This document shows positions 7,415 to 15,969 of a DNA stretch of 64,000 bases, piece by piece. The notes below the pieces were generated by a model, which saw nothing but the letters and a program-made list of their open reading frames with translations, did not search any database and was not told the DNA's origin. The position numbers and the translations under genes are program-made. The first letter of the stretch is position 1. Every line of letters begins with the position of its first letter. The stretch is from Pseudoalteromonas xiamenensis (GTDB lineage Bacteria > Pseudomonadota > Gammaproteobacteria > Enterobacterales > Alteromonadaceae): the NCBI RefSeq assembly GCF_042431545.1, contig NZ_JBHLYX010000007.1. One strand, given 5' to 3'.

Positions 7415-10006
7415 CTACACGTTACCTTCTAGGAAATCTTGCGCAAAACGTTGTAACACCCCACCCGCCTCGTAAATAGACACTTCTTCTGCGGTATCTA
7501 AACGGCACGTTACTGGTACTTCGATGCGTTCGCCATTACGACGATTTACGATTAATGTCAGCGTAGTACCCGGCAAACGCTCACCTTTCACGTCATAGGT
7601 TTCTGTGCCATCTAGTTCGAGCGTTAAACGATTCGTGCCCGGTTTAAACTCAAGCGGTAACACGCCCATACCGATTAAGTTAGTACGGTGAATACGCTCA
7701 AACCCTTCAGCCACAATCGCTTCAACCCCCGCCAAACGCACGCCTTTGGCCGCCCAATCGCGTGATGACCCTTGACCATAATCCGCACCAGCGACGATGA
7801 TGAGTGGTTGTTTGCGCTCCATGTAGGTTTCAATCGCTTCCCACATGCGCGTTACTTGGCCTTCTGGCTCTATACGTGCGAGCGAACCTTGCTTCACATT
7901 ACCCGCTTCGTCGCGCACCATTTCGTTGAACAGTTTCGGGTTCGCAAACGTCGCACGCTGCGCTGTCAAATGGTCACCACGATGCGTCGCATATGAGTTA
8001 AAGTCATCTTCTGGTAAGCCCATTTTATGCAGGTATTCACCCGCTGCACTGTCCATCATAATCGCGTTTGACGGCGATAAATGATCCGTTGTAATGTTAT
8101 CGCCAAGCACCGCGAGAGGACGCATACCCGTCAGCGTACGCGGCGCCGCTAATGCGCCTTCCCAATACGGAGGACGGCGAATATAAGTACTCATTGGGCG
8201 CCAGTCGTAAAGCGGATTAATGTGATCGCCATAATCGACGCTTAAATCAAACATTGGGTCGTAAATCGCACGGAATTGCTCAGGCTTCACGCTTTTTGCA
8301 ATGACTGCATCAATCTCTTCGTCCGATGGCCAAATGTCTTTGAGCGTCACAGCTTGACCCGCTTGATCGTATCCTAAAACACCCGTCTCAATGTCAAAAC
8401 GCACGCTACCGGCAATCGCATACGCCACCACCAACGGCGGTGAAGCTAAAAACGCTTGTTTCGCATATGGGTGAATACGCCCATCAAAGTTGCGGTTACC
8501 AGAGAGTACAGCCGTTGCATACAAGTCGCGGTCAATCACTTCTTGTTGAATAACAGGGTCAAGCGCGCCGCTCATACCGTTACAAGTTGTACACGCAAAC
8601 GCGACAACGCCAAAACCAAGCTGTTCGAGCTCCGGCAAAAGGTTGGCGTCTTCCATGTATGACTTAACGACTTTAGAGCCTGGTGCAAACGAGGTCTTCA
8701 CCCAAGGCTTGCGGGTTAAGCCTTTGGCGTTGGCGTTACGCGCCAGCAAGCCCGCGGCGACAACGTTACGCGGGTTAGAGGTATTCGTACAGCTGGTAAT
8801 CGCAGCGATAATCACCGCGCCATCTGGCATTTTACCGTCTTCTTCTACATAGTCTTTTACGATACCTTGCGCTGCAAGCTCAGAGGTTGCCACACGACGG
8901 TGCGGGTTCGATGGGCCTGCAAGGTTGCGAGTGACGGTCGATAAATCAAACTTAAGCACACGCTCGTACTGCGCATTTACTAGGCTATCCGCCCAAAGAC
9001 CAGTATGCTTTGCGTAGTGCTCAACTAATTTGACTTGTTCTTCATCACGGCCAGTAATACGAAGGTAATCAATGGTTTTTTCATCGATGTAGAACATCGC
9101 TGCTGTTGCACCGTATTCTGGTGTCATGTTCGAAATTGTTGCGCGGTCGCCAAGGCTTAAGCTCTTCGTACCTTCGCCAAAGAACTCTAAATACGCCGAA
9201 ACTACACGCTCTTTACGCAAAAATTCCGTGATAGCAAGCACGATATCGGTTGCAGTAATGCCCGGCTTTCTTTGACCCACTAATTCCACACCAACGATGT
9301 CTGGTAAGCGCATGTAAGATGCGCGACCTAGCATGACGCTTTCTGCTTCAAGGCCGCCTACACCAATCGCGATAACGCCCAGTGCATCAACGTGCGGCGT
9401 ATGACTGTCGGTACCCACTAACGTATCCGGAAACGCCACGCCATCGCGCACTTGCACAACTGGCGACATTTTCTCTAAGTTGATTTGGTGCAAAATGCCG
9501 TTACCCGGCGGGATCACATCGACGTTTTTAAACGCAGTTTTTGTCCAGTTAATAAAGTGGAAACGGTCTTCGTTACGACGATCTTCCACCGCGCGGTTTT
9601 TCTCAAACGCGTCTTTGTCAAAACCACCGTATTCCACAGCCAGTGAATGGTCTACGATAAGCTGGGTTGGTACGACTGGGTTTACTTTTGACGGATCACC
9701 GCCTTTTTCCGCGATGGCATCACGAAGGCCAGCTAAATCCACCAGTGCGGTTTGACCTAAAATGTCGTGACACACCACACGCGCCGGAAACCATGGGAAG
9801 TCTAAATCACGGCGACGTTCAATAATCTGTGTGAGCGAATCAGTCAATGTCTCTGGTGTACAACGACGTACTAAGTTTTCGGCAAGTACACGCGAAGTAT
9901 AAGGTAGCGTGTCGTATGAGCCCGGTTTAATGGCTTCGACAGCTTCGCGCGTATCAAAAAAATCTAAATTGGTATTCGGTAAGGTCTTACGAAATTGCGT
10001 GTTCAT
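7415..10006 (-). CDS. acnD: AcnD, Fe/S-dependent 2-methylcitrate dehydratase
   Basis: An 863-residue aconitase-superfamily enzyme. The 4Fe-4S cysteines are visible in ITSCTNTSNP (near residue 404) and ACTTCNGMSG (near 470), with the aconitase arginine/serine block GQGSSRDWAAKG close to the C-terminus. AcnD dehydrates 2-methylcitrate in the PrpF-dependent version of the cycle, replacing PrpD. Assignment as AcnD rather than AcnA rests on its place between prpC and prpF and its length. The ATG at 10006 (GGA seven bases upstream) or the ATG two codons earlier are both possible; anything longer lacks a ribosome site. Confidence 0.95.
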   Translation of the reverse strand: MNTQFRKTLPNTNLDFFDTREAVEAIKPGSYDTLPYTSRVLAENLVRRCTPETLTDSLTQIIERRRDLDFPWFPARVVCHDILGQTALVDLAGLRDAIAEKGGDPSKVNPVVPTQLIVDHSLAVEYGGFDKDAFEKNRAVEDRRNEDRFHFINWTKTAFKNVDVIPPGNGILHQINLEKMSPVVQVRDGVAFPDTLVGTDSHTPHVDALGVIAIGVGGLEAESVMLGRASYMRLPDIVGVELVGQRKPGITATDIVLAITEFLRKERVVSAYLEFFGEGTKSLSLGDRATISNMTPEYGATAAMFYIDEKTIDYLRITGRDEEQVKLVEHYAKHTGLWADSLVNAQYERVLKFDLSTVTRNLAGPSNPHRRVATSELAAQGIVKDYVEEDGKMPDGAVIIAAITSCTNTSNPRNVVAAGLLARNANAKGLTRKPWVKTSFAPGSKVVKSYMEDANLLPELEQLGFGVVAFACTTCNGMSGALDPVIQQEVIDRDLYATAVLSGNRNFDGRIHPYAKQAFLASPPLVVAYAIAGSVRFDIETGVLGYDQAGQAVTLKDIWPSDEEIDAVIAKSVKPEQFRAIYDPMFDLSVDYGDHINPLYDWRPMSTYIRRPPYWEGALAAPRTLTGMRPLAVLGDNITTDHLSPSNAIMMDSAAGEYLHKMGLPEDDFNSYATHRGDHLTAQRATFANPKLFNEMVRDEAGNVKQGSLARIEPEGQVTRMWEAIETYMERKQPLIIVAGADYGQGSSRDWAAKGVRLAGVEAIVAEGFERIHRTNLIGMGVLPLEFKPGTNRLTLELDGTETYDVKGERLPGTTLTLIVNRRNGERIEVPVTCRLDTAEEVSIYEAGGVLQRFAQDFLEGNV

Positions 10007-10036
10007 GCTCATATCCAACTGCAATCGGTGACAGGA

Positions 10037-10085
10037 TGACAACAAGGGTTGTTGTCAAAGCCAAGTGCAAAGGACACTTGGCTTT
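10037..10085 (-). repeat. Two intercistronic hairpins prpC-acnD
   Basis: TGACAACA / TGTTGTCA (10037-10057) and AAAGCCAAGTG / CACTTGGCTTT (10057-10085) form two adjacent perfect stems in the 98-bp gap between prpC and acnD. They lack a T-run on the coding strand and may set relative expression or stability of the two cistrons. Confidence 0.65.
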
Positions 10086-10104
10086 TGGTTCTTTCTAAAG
10101 CGTA

Positions 10105-11226
10105 TTAACGAGATGCGATTGGGGTAACTGAACGCAGTTCTTCACCCACGTACTCCGCCGATGGGCGAATAATACGGTTGTCTGCTCGCTGTTCCATTAC
10201 GTGAGCCGCCCAACCTGTTAAACGTGACATTACGAAAATCGGTGTGAACAATTTCGTTGGAATGCCCATAAAGTGATACGCTGATGCATGGAAGAAATCT
10301 GCGTTACAGAATAGCTTTTTCTCACGCCACATCACTTCTTCACAGCGCACTGATACTGGGTAAAGCACTGTGTCGCCTACGTCAGCAGCCAATTTTTCAG
10401 ACCATAGTTTGATAATCGCGTTACGCGGATCCGACTCAGAGTAAATCGCATGACCAAAGCCCATGATTTTCTCTTTGCGCTCTAGCATGCCCATCATTTC
10501 TTGCTCAGCGTGATCTGCTGAAGTAAAGCGTTCGATCATTTCCATCGCCGCTTCGTTTGCACCACCATGCAATGGACCACGTAGTGAGCCGATCGCGCCT
10601 GTGATACATGAATGCATATCCGAAAGCGTTGACGCACACACACGAGCCGTAAAGGTAGATGCATTGAATTCATGCTCTGCATATAGGATCAACGACACAT
10701 GCATGACGCGCTCATGGAGTTCAGATGGCTTTTTACCGTGAAGCAAATGTAAGAAATGCGCACCGATTGAATTATCGTCTGTTTCAACGTCAACACGCAC
10801 GCCGTCATGCGTAAAACGATACCAATGACAAATGATACTTGGGAACGCCGCTAGCATGCGATCCGTCACTTGTTGTTGCATATCAAAGCTATGCTCACCT
10901 TCAAGGTTACCTAGCATTGAACAGCCTGTACGTAATACGTCCATTGGATGTGCATCAGCAGGAATACGCTCTAATACATCTTTAAGCGCTTGTGGCAGGC
11001 CACGCATACCTTTTAACTGTGTTTTGTAGGTTGCTAATTCATCTTGCGTTGGCAGATGACCTTTCAAAATAAGGTAAGCGACTTCTTCGAACTCGCAGTT
11101 TTCTGCCAAATCTTTAACGTCATAGCCACGGTAAGTTAAACCCGAGCCAGATTTACCCACGGTTGATAATGCTGTTTTACCCGCTACTTGACCGCGTAAA
11201 CCTGCTCCACTTAATACTTTTGCCAT
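10105..11226 (-). CDS. prpC: PrpC, 2-methylcitrate synthase
   Basis: A 373-residue citrate-synthase-fold enzyme that condenses propionyl-CoA with oxaloacetate. Catalytic blocks are visible: SLRGPLHGGANEAAMEM with its histidine near residue 219, IMGFGHAIY with the second histidine, and CNADFFHASAYHFMGIP with the aspartate. Length and context (prpB upstream, acnD downstream) distinguish it from GltA, which is about 430 residues. A strong AGGAG lies upstream of the ATG. Confidence 0.96.
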   Translation of the reverse strand: MAKVLSGAGLRGQVAGKTALSTVGKSGSGLTYRGYDVKDLAENCEFEEVAYLILKGHLPTQDELATYKTQLKGMRGLPQALKDVLERIPADAHPMDVLRTGCSMLGNLEGEHSFDMQQQVTDRMLAAFPSIICHWYRFTHDGVRVDVETDDNSIGAHFLHLLHGKKPSELHERVMHVSLILYAEHEFNASTFTARVCASTLSDMHSCITGAIGSLRGPLHGGANEAAMEMIERFTSADHAEQEMMGMLERKEKIMGFGHAIYSESDPRNAIIKLWSEKLAADVGDTVLYPVSVRCEEVMWREKKLFCNADFFHASAYHFMGIPTKLFTPIFVMSRLTGWAAHVMEQRADNRIIRPSAEYVGEELRSVTPIASR

Positions 11227-11320
11227 TTGTTGTCTCCTGAATTTTTCCTGCTGTTTTACATGTCCTTGCTGTCGTTTTTATTGCAAAGGACGAAAAGATG
11301 CGTTGCCGCGCACCTTGCAA

Positions 11321-12199
11321 TTATTTGTTTTTACCTTCCGCGAAGAGCTGATCAAGCTTTTGCTCGTAATCGTGGTAACCTAAATAATCATAGAGTTCCA
11401 TTCGAGTTTGCATGGAATCGACTACCGCTTTTTGGTCACCATTGGCAAGGATAGACTGGTACACCATTTCTGCTGCTTTATTCATTGCTCGGAATGCGCT
11501 GAGTGGGTACAACACCATGTCTACTCCCCATGCGCCTAGCTCTTTTTTGTTCCAAAGTTCGGTTTGCCCAAACTCAGTAATATTGGCAAGAATTGGGACA
11601 TCCAATGCTTCGCTGAATGCGCGATAATGCTCTTCTGTTTTCACAGCTTCGGCAAATATCCCATCCGCACCCGCTGCAACGTAGGCTTTTGCACGCTCAA
11701 TCGCTTTTTCAAGACCTTCTTGTGCAAACGAATCCGTACGCGCCATGATAAAGAAGTTCGGATCAGTACGCGCATCTACTGCCGCTTTAATACGATCCAC
11801 CATTTCTTCAGTCGATACGATTTCTTTATTTGGACGGTGACCACAACGTTTTTGCGCCACTTGGTCTTCAATGTGCACGGCAGCAACACCTGCTTTTTCC
11901 ATATCTTTTACGGTCTTAGCAATGTTAAAAGCCCCACCCCAACCCGTGTCGATATCGACCATTAATGGCAAATCACATGCTGCGGTAATACGGTATACGT
12001 CTGCTAAGACATCGTTAAGCGACGTCATGCCTAAATCTGGCAAGCCATAGGAAGCGTTCGCTACACCGCCGCCCGACAAGTAAATTGCTTGGTGACCGAT
12101 GCGCTTTGCCATCATCGCGCTGTACGCGTTGATAGTCCCAACGATTTGCAATGGTTTATTCGCCGCTAACGCGTCACGAAATTTCTTTCCTGCACTCAT
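11321..12199 (-). CDS. prpB: PrpB, 2-methylisocitrate lyase
   Basis: A 292-residue isocitrate-lyase/PEP-mutase superfamily enzyme that cleaves 2-methylisocitrate to pyruvate and succinate. The active-site loop KRCGHRPNKE with its cysteine lies near residue 117, and MVDIDTGWGGAFNI carries metal-binding residues. The start overlaps the stop of the upstream regulator by four bases (ATGA), so the two are translationally coupled. Confidence 0.96.
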   Translation of the reverse strand: MSAGKKFRDALAANKPLQIVGTINAYSAMMAKRIGHQAIYLSGGGVANASYGLPDLGMTSLNDVLADVYRITAACDLPLMVDIDTGWGGAFNIAKTVKDMEKAGVAAVHIEDQVAQKRCGHRPNKEIVSTEEMVDRIKAAVDARTDPNFFIMARTDSFAQEGLEKAIERAKAYVAAGADGIFAEAVKTEEHYRAFSEALDVPILANITEFGQTELWNKKELGAWGVDMVLYPLSAFRAMNKAAEMVYQSILANGDQKAVVDSMQTRMELYDYLGYHDYEQKLDQLFAEGKNK

Positions 12200-12885
12200 G
12201 ATGATCTCTCTTTGCTGTTATCGCTCGAAAGCTTGTTGGCAATGTTATTTTTAGAATATTGAATATGACGACGCATCAGCATTTCCGCAAGTTCAGGGTC
12301 GCGATTACTGATTGCGCGCACAATATGTTTATGTTCATCAAACGCGGTGGTTACGCGAGGTCCCGCCATCCCTAACTGTACTCGATACATTCGAATCAAA
12401 TGGTACATACCGTTAATAAGCATGTTAATTAGATGATTATTTTTACTACCAAGAATTATCCGATAATGAAAATCGACGTCCCCCGCTTCTTGATAGTATG
12501 ACTCTCCACCTTTGACCTCATCAAAGTGATCACCAAGCAATGCGTTTAAACCTTGAATGTCTTCATCCGTCATGTGAATAGCAGCTAAACGTGCTGCCAT
12601 CCCTTCTAAGGATTCACGTACTTGGTACAACTCTTCAAGCCCAGCCTCGCTCAGCGTGACGACTCGTGCACCGACATTCGCTTTACGCTCCACTAAATGA
12701 CACGCTTCAAGACGGTTAATTGCTTCACGAACAACCGCTCGACTGACGGTGTATTTTGTCGACAATTCAGTTTCACTCAACTTAGTGCCTGAGGGGATCT
12801 CTCCATCGACAATTTCTTTTCGCATGCGATAAAACGTTTTGTCTGAAGAAGTTACAGCTTGCTCAGTAAAGATATCTAGGGCCAT
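12196..12885 (-). CDS. GntR (FadR-subfamily) regulator of the prp operon
   Basis: About 229 residues: an N-terminal winged helix-turn-helix (EIPSGTKLSETELSTKYTVSR, then AVVREAINRLEA) followed by an all-helical FCD ligand domain with metal-type histidines (HYRIILGSKNN, HKHIVRAISNRD, RRHIQYSK). First gene of the prpBC-acnD-prpF operon and therefore the likely local regulator, responding to a cycle intermediate such as 2-methylcitrate. A TTG 21 bases upstream is an alternative start; neither has a strong ribosome site. Dyad operators lie just upstream. Confidence 0.88.
   Translation of the reverse strand: MALDIFTEQAVTSSDKTFYRMRKEIVDGEIPSGTKLSETELSTKYTVSRAVVREAINRLEACHLVERKANVGARVVTLSEAGLEELYQVRESLEGMAARLAAIHMTDEDIQGLNALLGDHFDEVKGGESYYQEAGDVDFHYRIILGSKNNHLINMLINGMYHLIRMYRVQLGMAGPRVTTAFDEHKHIVRAISNRDPELAEMLMRRHIQYSKNNIANKLSSDNSKERSS
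12756..12765. promoter_or_regulatory. Possible third GntR site inside the regulator gene
   Basis: The exact palindrome TTGTCGACAA found in the upstream operator recurs here, about 150 bp inside the regulator coding sequence (codons for LSTK). It could be an auxiliary site for looping, or coincidence. Confidence 0.3.
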
Positions 12886-12907
12886 ATTCAAAAGTGGAGA
12901 TGACAAG

Positions 12908-12969
12908 TTGTAGACAATCTTAGCAGTATTTTAAGAATGATCAATATAAAACCCTAAGATTGTCGACAA
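12908..12969. promoter_or_regulatory. Paired GntR operators upstream of prp operon
   Basis: TTGTAGACAATCTTAG (12908-12923) and CTAAGATTGTCGACAA (12954-12969) form a 16-bp inverted repeat with one mismatch and a 30-bp spacer. Each arm contains the small palindrome TTGTmGACAA, the kind of site bound by FadR-type GntR dimers; the two centres are 52 bp apart (about five turns). They lie directly upstream of the regulator gene and also upstream of the divergent gene at 13058. Confidence 0.75.
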
Positions 12970-13057
12970 AAGTAGCATGCCTTACACAATAAATTCACTT
13001 TATCTATCAAGAGGCAGTCGACTATACTTTGTTTAGTTCTAGCTGGAGTTGTTGATT

Positions 13058-13783
13058 GTGAAGTCATTTTTTAGAGCTTTGGTTGTAATCTTTGTTTCTG
13101 CGCTCACTTTTGATGCGTCGGCAAAGCTGCAAGTATTGACTGAGTTGTCCCCACCCAATCAAACAATGGTGAATAACGAAGTGTCTGGTTCCAGTACGGA
13201 ACTGGTGAGAATGATCCTGTCAAAATCCAATCTTGAAGGTGATTTTACTTTACTGCCATGGGCACGAGCCTACCATCTCGCAAAAAACCAGCCTAATGCG
13301 CTGATTTATAGTATTGCTAGAACTACCGAGCGAGAAACACTCTTTCGTTGGATTGGCCCTGTAGCAGTATTTGAGCTCGGGTTTGTAACCAATAGTTATA
13401 GAGACGATATTGCTCTAGCGACCGTAGAGCAAGCAAGAGCCTACCGAATTGCCGTACAGCGTAACGATATTGCTCAGACGATTCTCACTGAAATGGGCTT
13501 TGACGTTGTCGTCACCAGTGATATTGAAAAGTCATATCAACTGTTAGTGACAAATAAAATCGATTTTGTGATTGATGACAAACGTCTAATAAAAAATATG
13601 GCGAAAGAACTCAATTTACCTGAAGACCAGTTTAAATTCGCACTCCCCGTTCCTGAATTATTTGTCAAAGGCTATCTCGCGGCGAATAAAGATTTACCGG
13701 AAGAACAGTATCAAGCGCTACTGAGCGCATATCAGTACATTTCCAAATCGGCTGTTTATTCCGAAGTGCTTCACCTCAACTAG
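13058..13783 (+). CDS. Periplasmic solute-binding-like protein (SBP family 3 type)
   Basis: About 241 residues with a signal peptide (residues 1 to about 22, ending DASA). The mature part has the two-lobed pattern of amino-acid-type binding proteins: KLQVLTELSPPNQTM, GSSTELVRMILSKS, LPWARAYHLAKNQPNALIYS, and a second lobe with VATVEQARAYRIAV. No permease is next to it, as is common for the numerous orphan members in Alteromonadales. GTG at 13058 is chosen because GGAG lies nine bases upstream and the signal peptide begins there; nearer TTG codons are too close to it. It is divergent from the prp regulator and may share its operator. Confidence 0.75.
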   Translation: MKSFFRALVVIFVSALTFDASAKLQVLTELSPPNQTMVNNEVSGSSTELVRMILSKSNLEGDFTLLPWARAYHLAKNQPNALIYSIARTTERETLFRWIGPVAVFELGFVTNSYRDDIALATVEQARAYRIAVQRNDIAQTILTEMGFDVVVTSDIEKSYQLLVTNKIDFVIDDKRLIKNMAKELNLPEDQFKFALPVPELFVKGYLAANKDLPEEQYQALLSAYQYISKSAVYSEVLHLN

Positions 13784-13862
13784 TCGAATTGACGGATAAG
13801 CAGTAACAGCGAGGAAGTGTGTGCAATTGAACACCTTATTACTGATATGCATAGTCGAACCT

Positions 13863-13890
13863 AAAAACAAAAAAGCAGGCCTGGGCCTGC
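13863..13890 (-). terminator. Terminator of the cold-shock gene
   Basis: GCAGGCC / GGCCTGC stem (13875-13881 and 13884-13890) followed on the minus strand by a T-rich tract. Confidence 0.85.
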
Positions 13891-13919
13891 TCTTTCATCA
13901 AATTCTGTAGCTCTATGTA

Positions 13920-14129
13920 TTAAAGAACTTTAATACTTTCAGCTTGAGGACCTTTTTGGCCTTGAGTGATAGAGAACTCAACCTTTTGGCCTTCTGCTAG
14001 CGTACGGAAACCGTTACCTTCGATAGCGCTGAAGTGAGCGAATACGTCAGGGCCGTTTTCCTGTGCAATAAAACCAAAACCTTTTGATTCATTAAACCAC
14101 TTTACGGTGCCTGTTACAGTTTGTGACAT
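13920..14129 (-). CDS. CspA-family cold-shock protein
   Basis: A complete 69-residue cold-shock domain with RNP1 (KGFGFI) and RNP2 (VFAHFSAI), starting MSQTVTGTVKWFNESKG. It binds single-stranded RNA and DNA and acts as an RNA chaperone. It is monocistronic with its own promoter, a leader of about 145 nt and a strong terminator, an arrangement typical of csp genes. Confidence 0.97.
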   Translation of the reverse strand: MSQTVTGTVKWFNESKGFGFIAQENGPDVFAHFSAIEGNGFRTLAEGQKVEFSITQGQKGPQAESIKVL

Positions 14130-14280
14130 AGTACTAAATCCTAAATATTAAACATTTGTGCCCGAAGGCATTTTAAAGATCAAAAAAATACGGAGCTTAA
14201 AACTTCAGGACGGTACTACAGCTTACAAACGCTAGACAACGTAATGGAATTTCAAACGACGGACTTTTCTGTCCTTCACC

Positions 14281-14309
14281 ATCTTATTGCCACTCATAGA
14301 CCAAGTCAA
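14281..14309 (-). promoter_or_regulatory. Sigma-70 promoter of the cold-shock gene
   Basis: On the minus strand TTGACT (14304-14309) and TAAGAT (14281-14286) are separated by exactly 17 bp. Transcription would begin near 14274, giving a leader of about 145 nt before the ATG. The leader contains the small hairpin GGACagaaaaGTCC, reminiscent of csp leader structures. Confidence 0.6.
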
Positions 14310-14429
14310 TGTATTTGGGGTCGGTATAAAAAATAATTCAAGCGTGTCTAATTTAGTTGATCTAGCACGTTAACGCGCGTTCTTGGATGAGGTAAAATAG
14401 CGAAAATTCATTGATGGAAGGGGAACGCA

Positions 14430-15134
14430 TTGACCCGTTTGTTGCAAGCTTTACTACTAAGTTGTAGTCTCTGTACATACACCTTTGCAAGTGAGCAAAA
14501 AGCGGTAACGCAACTGCGGATTTCCTATCTTAACCACCCTTCGGTACTTTCTTTTGCACTTCCAATTGTCAAAAGTGCTTACCTACGAGCAGGCATCGAT
14601 GCGGAGTTTATCGAGCTTCCTGCACATCGTTTATTGCAAGAAATAGACGCAGGGCACACTGACGGCGATGTGATCCATGCACAAGAGATATTCACGCCAT
14701 TTTCAAACATTATGAAAGTTGGGCCACCTTTGACACGAGTTGAATATCTACTCCTTTGCGCCCCTGATGTACCTTGTGACAACTCGGTTTTGATTTCAAG
14801 CCCCGAAACGATTGTAGCCACCGACCAATCAAAGCGAGTGATTACCAGCCAATATCCGTCAGCACGAAACCGTAATTTTTATCCACTTAATTTTTTAGGC
14901 AAGCTACCAGAACTCTTAAACACACATCGATTTAATTACGCAATTTATATCGTATCAAGTGAGTGGCCACTCCCCGAAAGCTTGCAACATTTACAGATGC
15001 ATCCGCTTTTTTCATCCGAAGCCTATCACATATTACATAAGCGGTTTGCAAAACTTGCACCCGTGATAGGAAAAGCGATAGAAGAAGAATTAGAGAAGCG
15101 GAATAGCCAAGCTAATCAAATCACCAAAGAATAG
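14430..15134 (+). CDS. Periplasmic solute-binding-like protein
   Basis: A 234-residue secreted protein with a signal peptide (residues 1-21, ending TFAS) and a two-lobe binding-protein pattern (LRISYLNHPSVLSFALPIV, AEFIELPAHRLLQEIDAGHTDGD, then a second lobe). The second half lacks the usual ABC-transporter neighbours, so it is an orphan. The TTG at 14430 is chosen for the AAGGGG six bases upstream and because the signal peptide begins there. Two cysteines in LLLCAPDVPCDN may form a disulfide. Confidence 0.65.
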   Translation: MTRLLQALLLSCSLCTYTFASEQKAVTQLRISYLNHPSVLSFALPIVKSAYLRAGIDAEFIELPAHRLLQEIDAGHTDGDVIHAQEIFTPFSNIMKVGPPLTRVEYLLLCAPDVPCDNSVLISSPETIVATDQSKRVITSQYPSARNRNFYPLNFLGKLPELLNTHRFNYAIYIVSSEWPLPESLQHLQMHPLFSSEAYHILHKRFAKLAPVIGKAIEEELEKRNSQANQITKE

Positions 15135-15255
15135 AATTAACTCCTGAGTTAAGAGTCATCCAATCGCCAATATGTTTAAAAATTAGAAAAACACCAAGTA
15201 TAAAGGTGACAATATGTGCCTAAAGTACCCATATAGCCACATTTTTTATCAGGTA

Positions 15256-15969
15256 TTAATACTCGTATTCCAGCGCTAAACGAAAACTATGATCTTTACC
15301 ATTGTGACCGATTTCCGATATGAATCCTGCTTCCCACTTTAACTGACGTTGACCTTCAAAACGGTAAAGGCCGATAAAACCAGGTCCAATGCCAAAAAAA
15401 TCCTGACCCGCGTAAATCTCTATCGCTGGTTGAAATGCTGGAACTAAACGATAACGATACTGAGCACGGAACTCGCTTTCCCATTCATCCTCAATGTCTT
15501 TTCCCCATTCTCTAATAAGAAAAGCGTTCATCGTTAAACTCGTGCGGCCAATCTCCTTTTCGAAAATTAAACCCGTTGTTGCTTCGTAGGCTGATTCTTT
15601 GGTACGTTTTTCAAGTTCAAACAGAAGCCCCCAGTCCGCCCAGTACTTCCCTTGTTCGACTATTTGCCAACGTACTTCACCTTCAAATGCGGCCAAATCG
15701 TAGTTGTCTCTATCGTTTGGATTACGCTCTCCGATCGCGAAGCCTTCAATCGCAAGCCCTTCTGCGACCGCAAAGCCGAGGCCAAAACGTTGCGCCAAAT
15801 AGTTCTTAGTGTCTGTTTGCCGTGAGTGTAATCGCCATTCTGCTGCTTTTTCATTTGGTAAAACATAAGGATGATAAACTTTATCCACGACCATCCCATC
15901 TGCCCATGCAAAAATTGGCGACAAGGCCACACATAACCAAACTGACACAAACGCAGTTACTCGTTTCAT
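15256..15969 (-). CDS. Outer-membrane barrel-like protein (last gene of the ten-gene unit)
   Basis: A 237-residue secreted protein: a signal peptide (residues 1-23, ending AWA) and a mature part of alternating amphipathic strands rich in aromatic residues, ending in a beta-barrel-like signature LALEYEY. The repeated strand pattern (GLGFAVAEGLAIEGFAIG, RAQYRYRLVPAFQPAIEIY, LKWEAGFISEIGH) fits a small outer-membrane barrel. Its start overlaps the end of the FTR1-like gene by four bases, so it belongs to the same transcript. Function unknown; passage of a metal or of the operon's product is a guess. Confidence 0.65.
   Translation of the reverse strand: MKRVTAFVSVWLCVALSPIFAWADGMVVDKVYHPYVLPNEKAAEWRLHSRQTDTKNYLAQRFGLGFAVAEGLAIEGFAIGERNPNDRDNYDLAAFEGEVRWQIVEQGKYWADWGLLFELEKRTKESAYEATTGLIFEKEIGRTSLTMNAFLIREWGKDIEDEWESEFRAQYRYRLVPAFQPAIEIYAGQDFFGIGPGFIGLYRFEGQRQLKWEAGFISEIGHNGKDHSFRLALEYEY

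Noticed and set aside
11564..11965. 133-codon open frame antisense to prpB
   Set aside because: Cysteine/phenylalanine-rich shadow translation with no family; prpB is certain.
13920..14129. Cold-shock gene as part of an operon with the binding-protein gene
   Set aside because: They lie on opposite strands and the cold-shock gene has its own promoter and terminator.
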